This document shows, piece after piece, positions 9,748 through 18,700 of a stretch of DNA of 44,551 nucleotides. The position numbers were made by a program, and so were the translations under genes. The first letter of the stretch is position 1; each line of letters begins with the position of its first letter. The DNA is taken from the NCBI GenBank assembly GCA_030849065.1, contig JASAON010001510.1:1-44551 (forward strand), in the 5' to 3' direction. The notes beneath the pieces were generated by a model that did not search any database, had not been told where the DNA came from, and saw only the letters and a program-made list of their open reading frames with translations. The stretch comes from Jaenimonas drosophilae (Eukaryota > Euglenozoa > Kinetoplastea > Trypanosomatida > Trypanosomatidae).

Positions 9748-11370
9748 TCAGGGGGAAGAGGGGAGTATCGTACGACTCAAGTGCCCCACTGACGTACCGC
9801 TAGACTTCCGCGGCTCTTCACCTACCGCCTCTTCGGGCCATGGGTGCAAGAAGAACACCTCAAAGATGAAGCACACAAGGCCAACGACACCGAAAAACAT
9901 AAATGCCAAAGCCTGGCCCTTATGTTGATTGCCAGATGGCCCGCCAGACACCGCCTCCGTCGCAATCGGGTAGCACACGTTGATGAACACATTGAAGCCA
10001 AACTTCACCATCATCGTCACCGAAGAACCCTTGTGGCGGAAGGAGCGGGGGAACAGCTGCTGTGCAAGGATGAAGAAGCACGGGCCCACGCCAAATTCAA
10101 AGAAGGCAATGTAAATCATGATGCCAGTGATGGCAACACCGTTGCGCACATTGTCGCTGGCCACGCCAGGGTACACGGGAATACCGCACAGAAGAAGGCA
10201 CGCAACGGAGGTCACGAGGGAACCGCCAAGGAACATGGTGCGCATCGAGAAGAATCGGGCGAGCGGGATGGAGCACACCGTCGTCACAAAGTTCCACAAC
10301 ATCACAATGAAGTTGCCAACAAGTGGGGGTGTGCCAAGAGTCTTCATGATAGTGGGGCCATAGTTCATCACAGCATTGATACCTGTCAGCTGCAACGTAC
10401 CCGCAGTGAAGAAGGAGGTCACTAGGGGCAAGGCCATTTGGAAGTAGGTGTACTGTGGCAGCTGAGATAAGTCCTCCGCATACTCCTTTTCAACGTCAAC
10501 CACCTCTCTCCGCCCCAGAAAGAGGGCCATGACACACGTGACCAAAGACAACAGCGTGGAGAAGATGCACAGACCCTGCATACGTAGCATCAAATGTTGG
10601 TTACCATCAGCATTGCGATTCACTGTTTGTCCTATCAGCAGGCCCATGAGTGCAGCAATGAAAATGCCAAAGGTTTGGCACACTTGGAACAAGACGCCAA
10701 TCATCTGGGCGTACTTCGGATGGGCATGCTCGAGGACGTACATCGGCGCAGCAACGCACAGGAGCCCGAGTACCATGCCAATCACAAGACGAGCAGCACA
10801 CAGCACCCAGAACTGATCCACGGCAGTGGAAATGTGGTACAACAATGAGCAAACAACGCTGATGGTTCCTACAATCAAGAAGGAGATCTTCGGGCCGAGG
10901 CGGCGCACCATGGGGCCAGCGAGAAGAGCACTGAGCATCGACCCAACAATCATGGCACCAGCAAACACACCACTTTCGAGTGCCGTGTAACCCGTCTTGT
11001 GATTGCATTCATCATTTCCATAGTCCCACCTACAATGATGCTCACCTTCGCAGTCACTCCTGTCGGAATAGTCGCAAGGAACCTGGTCCTGCCACACGCA
11101 GGTACTCTCGGTCCACACACAATTCGCATTGGAGAGCGTCGCGCATGACGTGCTCGCTCGATAATGGCCGCAGTTGGTACTAAGCTCGTAGAGGGTGCTG
11201 TACACACTCACAAAGCCAATGGAGTAACCACTGAGGGTACCACAGCAAATATTCACCACACCAACCTTCAGGTTGGCACAGGAAAAGAAGGATGATGGTG
11301 CGTTACTGTCTTCGTCGGGGGTTTCTCGGGAAGGCTCTGGAGTAGAGTTTGTGGTGCTGGCAGAAAACAT
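9748..11370 (-). CDS. Hexose transporter, array copy B
   Basis: A full-length 540-aa facilitative sugar transporter (MFS) of the trypanosome THT type, expected in the plasma membrane and supplying glucose for glycosomal glycolysis. Residues 1-30 are a Ser/Thr/Glu/Pro-rich cytosolic tail. After the first span a large exofacial loop holds eight Cys, several in Cys-x-Trp settings. The RLGPKIS motif follows span 2, then YVLEHAHPKYAQ after span 4, QLTGINAVMNYGPTIM in the span 7 region, and GPCFFILAQQLFPRSFR before the last spans. It ends PWPEE plus a short private tail. It is the most divergent of the three: the loop and tails differ, while the transmembrane motifs match copies A and C. Start 11370 is the first ATG matching sister architecture. 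Substrate (glucose or fructose) is inferred from the family. Confidence 0.9.
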   Translation of the reverse strand: MFSASTTNSTPEPSRETPDEDSNAPSSFFSCANLKVGVVNICCGTLSGYSIGFVSVYSTLYELSTNCGHYRASTSCATLSNANCVWTESTCVWQDQVPCDYSDRSDCEGEHHCRWDYGNDECNHKTGYTALESGVFAGAMIVGSMLSALLAGPMVRRLGPKISFLIVGTISVVCSLLYHISTAVDQFWVLCAARLVIGMVLGLLCVAAPMYVLEHAHPKYAQMIGVLFQVCQTFGIFIAALMGLLIGQTVNRNADGNQHLMLRMQGLCIFSTLLSLVTCVMALFLGRREVVDVEKEYAEDLSQLPQYTYFQMALPLVTSFFTAGTLQLTGINAVMNYGPTIMKTLGTPPLVGNFIVMLWNFVTTVCSIPLARFFSMRTMFLGGSLVTSVACLLLCGIPVYPGVASDNVRNGVAITGIMIYIAFFEFGVGPCFFILAQQLFPRSFRHKGSSVTMMVKFGFNVFINVCYPIATEAVSGGPSGNQHKGQALAFMFFGVVGLVCFIFEVFFLHPWPEEAVGEEPRKSSGTSVGHLSRTILPSSP

Positions 11371-12585
11371 CGATGATGTAGTGTTGTATGATGGATCCTT
11401 GTAACAAGAAAGGTGTCTTTACGGTCACTACCACACACGGTCCAAACAAAAGAAGGAAAGGAGTGTCCATCATGCAGAAGAGCGCGGCACTACAGGGAGT
11501 TGCGAGCTCATCTTGAAAATGGCTCGTGTTCTTAAGAGTGCATGGACAATTTTTTTGGGAGATCAAACACACATCGCCGATAAATTGGTAGGGAGCTCAG
11601 GAAAACAAGGTGTGTGTTCAAAATAGAAGCAAGAAGAGTGAGGAAGAAAAAAGACACTACTGTCGGGGGAGTGGAGATAGGATCAGGAGGAGTAGCTCAA
11701 AACGATGGCTTCATATCTCCTCCGCCTATGTTATTGGTGTTCAGCGCGCTTTCCTCAGCACCATTACTGAGAACACCAACGAAGAAAAATACTTTTGACG
11801 GTGGGAACAACATCAAAAACGGGGGTATTCAGAAAATGCTTGAGGACGAAGAACGCCGCGATGGATGGATAACGCAGCCCAAAGGATGTGGTGGCGTAGG
11901 AATGCCCTCACTGTTCATTGAGTCCCTCTCACCACATGATACAGCAGCATATCGACCGAAGTCAGTACGTACGTTGTGATATAGGATTGGTAGTCCCCCC
12001 TGTTCTTCGGTGTATGACATTATGGGAGACACCAATGAGAGTTTGAATAACAAGAACAGATGCAAATCTACCATTCACGCACGTCGCCACGTCAAGAAGA
12101 ACAGGAAAAGGGAAGGGAGCCAAAGCCCTAAGCTAAAGCAAAAATAAACAAAATCGCAGTACAGATACACACACAACCAAGGCACTGGTCACCACTGTGG
12201 AAGTCGGACAAGCATCATCACACACATAACAAAGATGACTATCACTTGTGCAGAACCGAACCCGTTACTTCATCATCCTGGCCGCTGCTGTTGCAATCAT
12301 CACAGTTCCTTAGAATTATTGGAGAAGCTGTGATTTCTGATTGGCAATGTAAACTTCCTCACGATAACCATAAACAGACCAAAACCAATCGACGACTGCC
12401 AAACGCAAACAACACCAAACGTCACAGCAGTTCACATCTTATATAGTTTCAAAATTTAAAAAAAGAAAACATCACGTTTTCCGGCAGGAAACGTCCCAGG
12501 GTACACCAACTTGCGTATACTCTCACTCACTCACCACGACCCTCAGCACACTTACACTCTCTCACAGCGTGCAGGGCCCCGTACA
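11371..12585. other. Intergenic spacer between transporter copies B and C
   Basis: About 1.2 kb without a supported gene. A/T-rich stretches (12420-12480) and A-rich plus-strand runs are seen. It presumably holds copy C's 3' UTR and copy B's trans-splicing signal. Frames at 11614-11979 (plus) and 11829-12074 (minus) show no domain and were not called. Confidence 0.55.
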
Positions 12586-14319
12586 TCACTTTTGTGCTTC
12601 CGAGGAAGCCCCACTTCCTCCAGCAGGGGTTTGTCCGGATACGGCAGCCACGTGCCCCAGCTCGGGGGTCCTGTCGCCCTTCGTGTCCTCCGCTTCATCT
12701 GTATGCTCACCACCACCAACTGCTTCTTCGGGCCACGGGTACAGGAAGAACACCTCAAAGACAAAGCACACAAGGCCAATGGCACCAAAGAAGATGAAGG
12801 CAACAGACTGGCCCTTGTTCTGGTCACCAGATGGACCACCAGAGATGCCCTCAGTGGCAATCGGGTAGCACACGTTGATGATCACGTTGAAGATGAACTG
12901 CCACATCATCGTGAAGGAAGATCCACGAGGACGGAAGGAGCGGGGAAACAGCTGCTGTGCAAGGATGTAGAAGCACGGGCCCACACCAAACTCAAAGAAG
13001 GCAATGAAGATGAGGATGCCGGTGATGGCAACACCATTACGGGCGCCGTTGCTAGCGACGCCAGGGTACACGGGAATACCGCACAGAAAAAGGCACGCAA
13101 CGGAGGTCACGAGGGAACCGCCAAGGAACATCTTACGCATCGAGAAGACTCTAGCGAGAGGAATTGATCCAATGGTGGTGACGAAGTTCCACAACATCAC
13201 AATGAAGTTGCCAACAAGAGGGGATGTGCCAAACGCCTTCATGATCGTGGGGGCGTAGTTCATCACGGCATTGATACCGGTCAGCTGCAACGTACCCGCA
13301 GTGAAGAAGGCAATGAGCAGAGGGAAGGCCATCTGGCCATAGGTGTACTGGGGAAGCTGGGAGACGTCCATGACGTTCTCCTCCTCATTCTCTTCGGCCT
13401 CCTTACGACCAAGGAAGATGCCCAGCATGCACATGACCAAGGAAAGGACGGTGGAGAAGACGCACAGACCCTGCATGCGGCCCATCAGGTGCTGGTTGCT
13501 GTCAGAGCTGTAGCCAACGGTTTGCCCCATCAACAGGCCCATGAGTGCAGCAAGGAAGATGCCAAAGGTCGTGAACACCTGGAAGAGTACACCAATCATT
13601 TGAGCATACTTCGGATGGGCATGTTCAATCACATACATTGGTGCAGCAACATTGATGAGTCCGAGAACCAGTCCAATCACAAGACGGGCAGCACACAGCA
13701 CCCAGAACTGATCCACGGCAGTGGAGATGTGATAGAGCACAGAGCAAATCACACCCACAATACCAATAATCAGGAAGGAAATCTTCGGGCCAAGGCGCTT
13801 CACAATGGGGCCAGCAAAGGTGGAACTGATCATGCAACCCACAATCATGGCACCAGCAAAGATACCGCTGTCGACAGACGAGTAACCCGTCTTGTGCTTG
13901 CAATCCTTGTCATCGTAGTCCCACGTGCAGTGGTCGTCGTCTTCGCAATTGGACTTGGGCTTATCCTTGCAAGGAACCTGGTTCTTCCACACGCAGGAAC
14001 TGTCGGTCCACACACAATCCGCATTGGAGAGGGTCGTGCAGGACTTCTCTGCCTTGAAGTCATCACAGTTGGTACTGAAGCCGTAGATGGTGCTATACAC
14101 ACCAACGAAGCCAATGGAGTAACCGTTGAGTGTACCAGAGACAATATTCACGACACCAACCTTGAAATTGGCCCATGAAATGTATCCACTTGGCTCATTA
14201 TCATCATGATGTGGCGCCATTGCGGGAGGTGCTTCACGTGGTTGAGGTACATCAGGCGGTGATTCGAGAGGTTCGTCCTGATCAATGTATCGCTCCTGTG
14301 GAGAGAATTGTTCAGCCAT
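12586..14319 (-). CDS. Hexose transporter, array copy C
   Basis: A full-length 577-aa THT-type MFS sugar transporter, the longest of the three. Residues 1-52 are a private, Pro/Asp/Glu/His-rich cytosolic tail. The shared core starts at FKVGVVN and carries span 1, the Cys-rich exofacial loop (eight Cys), RLGPKIS after span 2, YVIEHAHPKYAQ after span 4, QLTGINAVMNYAPTIM in the span 7 region, and GPCFYILAQQLFPRSF before the final spans. After PWPEE comes a private tail of about 40 residues rich in Gly, Ser, Glu and Thr. The core is almost the same as copy A at DNA level, but the ends differ, suggesting gene conversion confined to the core. It is first in the array in the direction of transcription. 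Confidence 0.92.
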   Translation of the reverse strand: MAEQFSPQERYIDQDEPLESPPDVPQPREAPPAMAPHHDDNEPSGYISWANFKVGVVNIVSGTLNGYSIGFVGVYSTIYGFSTNCDDFKAEKSCTTLSNADCVWTDSSCVWKNQVPCKDKPKSNCEDDDHCTWDYDDKDCKHKTGYSSVDSGIFAGAMIVGCMISSTFAGPIVKRLGPKISFLIIGIVGVICSVLYHISTAVDQFWVLCAARLVIGLVLGLINVAAPMYVIEHAHPKYAQMIGVLFQVFTTFGIFLAALMGLLMGQTVGYSSDSNQHLMGRMQGLCVFSTVLSLVMCMLGIFLGRKEAEENEEENVMDVSQLPQYTYGQMAFPLLIAFFTAGTLQLTGINAVMNYAPTIMKAFGTSPLVGNFIVMLWNFVTTIGSIPLARVFSMRKMFLGGSLVTSVACLFLCGIPVYPGVASNGARNGVAITGILIFIAFFEFGVGPCFYILAQQLFPRSFRPRGSSFTMMWQFIFNVIINVCYPIATEGISGGPSGDQNKGQSVAFIFFGAIGLVCFVFEVFFLYPWPEEAVGGGEHTDEAEDTKGDRTPELGHVAAVSGQTPAGGSGASSEAQK

Positions 14320-14767
14320 TGTGTTGGCGTTGGTGTTTCAGATGCAAAACACTAGGTATGAGTGGTCTGCACAGCCCGAGTAGGATAGGGAGGAATGTAA
14401 CTTTGCGATTCTCTTTGAGGTGGGGTGTGTTTGTGGAGTGAGAGGGAAGAATTGGGAGGAAAGTGAGAGTGCGTGAAGGTGTCGGCAGTCGGTTGATGGA
14501 GGACACAGATGCATTGGCAAGCCAACCACTCCTCCCCCTAACCCACCAGCTGGAGAGATGGGAAGGTAGGAGGCTGGAAGGGCAGAGACACCATTTTTGG
14601 TGTTTTGCGTGTGGGGTCTTTTTTGTTTGCAATTAGGGTAAATGAAAACCACGGCGACGGCTCTCCCTCAGCCTTCCATGACAAGCTGCCATGAATGAGG
14701 GGTTCTTCGTCGGTCGTTCACCAGAATTAACCATTCCTTTGTGCAGTGCTCAAGAGGACGGAAGAAC
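14320..14767. other. Intergenic spacer between eS12 and transporter C
   Basis: About 450 nt, no supported gene. The coding strand is CT-rich around 14390-14480, which could serve as the polypyrimidine tract for copy C. Minus-strand frames here are CT-repeat translations without a domain. Confidence 0.55.
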
Positions 14768-15196
14768 TTACTGCTTGGCGATCTCGCGGAGGACCATCTC
14801 GAGGGCCTTGGAGCGCTCACCAAAGTCGCGGATGGCAACGCAGGAGCAGTTGAGCACCTTCTTCACCTCACCGGCGGGATCGCGGCGGATGAGGCCAGCC
14901 CAGGTGGCGAGCTCTGAGCGGCTGTCAACCTGGACGCAGTTGATCTTGCTCTGGTAGCAGAGGGCGCGGATGAGCTTCTTGTACTCCTCATCCTCGCAGT
15001 CATCGGCGAGAATGCACATGTGCGCAGACTTGCGGTCAAGGGTGCGGGCAACCTCGGAGAGGCCAAGCACAAGGCCGTTGGCCTCGACGGCGCCACGGAC
15101 CACGATGCGGATGGCGTCGTTGATGCTCTCGGGCTCCACCTCGTAGATGGTGGGGACGCGCTCAACCTCAACCTCGGTGTTCTCGACGGCGGTCAT
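14768..15196 (-). CDS. RPS12: 40S ribosomal protein S12 (eS12)
   Basis: 142 aa, close to the usual eS12 length, with the L7Ae/eL30-type alpha-beta fold. Features I recognise are the N-terminal acidic segment, the GLVLGLSEVARTLDRKSAH stretch (around residues 41-60), the CILADDCEDEEYKKLI region, and the C-terminal block containing CSCVAIRDFGE. It is a component of the small cytosolic ribosomal subunit. An upstream in-frame ATG at 15385 would add 63 Leu/Phe/Ser-rich residues absent from eS12; I reject it because a polypyrimidine tract and AG (15234-15235) sit between the two ATGs. It lies between TOR and the hexose transporter array, as I recall for T. brucei. Confidence 0.95.
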   Translation of the reverse strand: MTAVENTEVEVERVPTIYEVEPESINDAIRIVVRGAVEANGLVLGLSEVARTLDRKSAHMCILADDCEDEEYKKLIRALCYQSKINCVQVDSRSELATWAGLIRRDPAGEVKKVLNCSCVAIRDFGERSKALEMVLREIAKQ

Positions 15197-15233
15197 GTTT
15201 GCGGAAGTGTAAAGGTGGTTTTGTGGGAACGAA

Positions 15234-15290
15234 CTAATAAACGAAGCAAAACGTGTAAGCAGAAAAAGAACAAGAAGTGGAAATGAGATG
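15234..15290 (-). promoter_or_regulatory. Predicted trans-splicing acceptor for eS12
   Basis: On the minus strand a long T/C-rich tract (about 15245-15290) is followed by TTATTAG, with AG at 15234-15235. This leaves a 38-nt 5' UTR before the eS12 ATG at 15196. It also argues against use of the upstream in-frame ATG. Confidence 0.55.
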
Positions 15291-15700
15291 GGTACGAGCA
15301 ATGAAGGTATGCGATAGCGACTACAGCGGGAGGGAGTGACGGGGGAGTCGTGATGTCCCACGGCTGAGCCAACAACCCTCGTCATTATTCTTCTTCAGCT
15401 TCGGCTAGTTGGATCACGTACCGCAGCGTGGGGCGCTACACTCCAAGCAAGTGGAGGATACAGAGGCGAATGGGACGATGGCGCACATGAAAAAAAAAAA
15501 ACCCTAGACGGGGGAGGACGATTCATAACTAACAAGAGCAAGAAACATGGGAGGGACGGATGCGTATGCGTCAAAATCCTCAGTAACCCTGTAACTTCGG
15601 TAAAACCAATCTTGTCATACCCACGACGGAAGAATTCCACAGAACGAGTTCATCCACACCAGTTCAGCTGTGACACATGAAGACGGATAGAAGATGGAAG
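15291..15700. other. Intergenic spacer between TOR and eS12
   Basis: About 400 nt with no supported gene. It carries the TOR 3' UTR. An A-run of 12 (15489-15500, plus strand) is a T-run on the coding strand. Confidence 0.5.
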
Positions 15701-18700
15701 CTACCAGAATGGGCACCAGCCCTGATAATGAACGCACAGATTCTCGTGGGACGACGCAACCTGCAGGAGGCGGCTTACCTGTGCCTCTACCGTGAGCTCC
15801 TCGTGCATTGCCATTCCTCCAGATCCTCGCGTGCCAACCCCGTAGAGTGCGGTTGTGGTCGTGACAAACTCCCGTCCCTCCAGTTTTTCCTTGATGCGGT
15901 TCACAACCTTCTGTGCCTTGCTGAGCTGCGTAGACCCGCCCGTGGTTGGGGACTGTGGGGTGCTGGACTTGGGGAGAGAAGCCGTCGGGGTTGTCCGCCT
16001 CGAGGCCAACTCCTTTGCCCGCTTCATGGGTAGACTGCCTACCGCTGATGCGATGCGCTTGAAGGACTCTCCCATGGCGATGTAGCTGGAGCTCATTGCG
16101 AAGCTCGTCGGTCGCGCACTTCCTGGTGATGAGAACAAATGGGTCGGGGCACGTGGCGCCGTCGTGTGTGACGAAGTCACCTCGGTGATGCAGTCCGCCT
16201 CCGTTGTGATGGTGTCGGGCACCTCCGTGCACTCCTCCGTCTCCTCCTCACCACGCCACCATGACACGAGAGGGTCATGCACAAAGGCCTCCAACAGGGC
16301 AAGAATACTGCTGCCTTCTTCACGGAGCACCCGCATCACACCGGTGCAGGCGTGCGGGAATATGCCCTCAATCGTCCCCATGTCCATCGCCTTGATCAGC
16401 ATTCGCGTGAGGCGGAAGGGAACCTTCTCGGGAAAGGCGGTGCGGTGCTGCGCCACCTCGAAGCAGTCACCAAAGTCAATGTGCACGACGCGACCAGAGA
16501 AGGCATCAATCATCAAGTTGGACGGATGCCGATCACCCAAGCCAAGAATGTGGCCCACCATGGACATGGTGGCGAGGGAGCTGATGTAGGTGGACCGACG
16601 ATCCACCCACGATTCGGTGCTTGGCGCACGGGTCCAGAGTGACTGAGCAAGATCGGTGCCATCGGTTTGTTCCAGCGCCAGCTCAAATGGTTCCACGTGC
16701 TGAATCGGCATCAAGCGTTCAAGATTTACACCAAAGCTCTGCATAATGTTCACCTCAATGGAAAGGTGCTTTGAGTGCACGCGGTACTCCCGAATGAGCT
16801 GATGAAGGGTCTCACAGTGGTCCACCCAGCCAACCAGTCCAGCGTTGTCACTCAGTGGTGTCACGGAGAAGACCTGGATGGTTCCATCTCGTCGCTGAAT
16901 GGTGGTGTGCTTGTCCAGGAGTGTGTTCACAAAGGCCAAAAGTTGCATGACGCGTTCGTCCAGGCGAAGGTCTTCATGACCCTTGAGCAGAAACTTGTAC
17001 ACCTCTCCGTCACTGCCTTGAATGTAGAGCCGACGAGGGTGCTGCTTCGAGTTCATCACCTTCAGTGTGGGCTGGAAGGAGAGGATATGGGGATAGTTGC
17101 CACTCTCGTGGTACTGTCCAGGCACCACCAACGACAGATCCTTCCCATGCTGGAGAAGCTTGGGGCTGACCAACTGAAGTGCCAAGGAACTCATGCTGGA
17201 GATTTGCTCCTCCATGCGACGTACCGCACTCTTGAAGCGATTCCAGGCATCATCCATGAACGCCTCCGCCTCCGCACCAGAGCTCAGCATGGCCTGATCC
17301 AAGCACTCACAGGCGTGGCCAATGAGCTCTCCAAACTCCGTCACAAAGTGGGACTCCGCCATCGTTTCCGGGCGCTCCATCAAATCCAACAACGGCTGAA
17401 GCATGCCACGCACCGTTCGAACGTTCTGATCCCGTCCCCATTGGCACCACGCCCGCTCCAGCTCATCGAACCACAACTCTGTCCACAGAACAGCACAACG
17501 CACCAGCTCCTGGCACACGAGAGCGGCTTCGTTCACCAAGACTTGGCCATGTCGATGAAGCTCCGCGATACGCGCCAGAATCCTCTGCGACGCTTTACGC
17601 CGCTCATTCGGTTCGGAGGATCGTGCTCCACCTTGAAGACTGCTCGTCGTGACGTTCAAGCTGTAGAGCAAAGCCTGTGGGTGAGCCTTCGCCACCAAAG
17701 AGAGAAGCTTGCAGACGGATTCAGAGATGACAGAATCCTCAGAGTCCATTCGTGCAATGATCTGTGGTATCACCTTGAGCCACACCGAGCTACTCACCAT
17801 GAGAATGTTGGTTTGCAGCTCCAGATTGTGCAAGACCTCCGTACGGGAGCCATGATGGAACCAGAGCGACAAGAAGCCCAAAATGTCCTCCAGCTCCTGC
17901 GAGAGACGCACACTCCGCATATACCCATCCAAGGCGCAAATCAGGTGGTGTTCCAATGTGTGTGATGGAGGTGTCTGGTGTACCAACGCGTGATTAAAGC
18001 GAGCCCACGAGTGCCAAATTGCACCATTTTCACCATCAAGACTGGTTGCCCGGCTGAGGTGAGCCAAGACACGCCGCACCACCGCGGGAGCAGCGTCCAG
18101 CTGGGTGCCATTGGCATTGGCCTGATCAAAAAGCCAATTGGCCAGCTTGGCGTGGCACATGGCCAAACTTGGGCGGCTTGAGACTTCCATGATGTCATTT
18201 GAATTAGGGTCCATGGTGGAAACGTACTGCTCCAGGAGCTCAATGGCGTGATCGCGCTCCTTCAGGTCATGCATGTGCTGAAATGCAGCGAGTGCAATGG
18301 CAGGGGTTGGAAGTACTGGCTGCTTCAGGGCATGGCTGAGGCTCTGGGAGCCAAGGAGCTCATAGAGCACTTCACTCGACGTTCGCTCACGTCCATTTGC
18401 TCGGCTGAGGCTCACAAATCGCAGCCACATGTCCAGCTCATCCATGGCATCAGTCATTAGCGTGTGGTTTGCCAATGTACCGCCCCAACCAGAATAGGCC
18501 ATGACGGATAGGCGCTTCTCCCACAGGCGTCGCCACGGCTCAAGGGGCTGATTGTTGCGCTGCACAAAGATGAACTCCTCCAGCTCACTGAGCTGCTGCA
18601 GCCCAACGAAGATGGGGTAGGCCCGATTGTAGCTCTCAGCCACAAGGGTGGAGAGGGTGTGGTCCAACCGCTTTCGACACAGTCGCACAAAGCGTTCCGC

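Larger units (their letters stand above)
7494..14319 (-). repeat. Three-copy tandem hexose transporter array
   Basis: Three head-to-tail transporter genes (C, B, A in transcription order) with spacers of about 1.2 and 0.8 kb. A and C share a nearly identical core, B is a clearly separate isoform, and N- and C-terminal tails are different in all three. Such arrays are known for trypanosome THT1/THT2. The repeat probably caused the assembly defect at 7979. Confidence 0.85.

Noticed and set aside
13489..14178. 229-codon plus-strand frame, repeated at 8183-8872
   Set aside because: Antisense to the conserved core of transporter copies C and A. It recurs only because the copies are near-identical; His/Asn-rich, no domain.
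15197..15385. 63-residue N-terminal extension of eS12
   Set aside because: Upstream of the predicted splice acceptor and absent from the eS12 family.
16775..17965. 396-codon plus-strand frame inside TOR
   Set aside because: Antisense to the FRB/FAT-C part of TOR, whose sequence is clearly conserved. No domain in the antisense translation.
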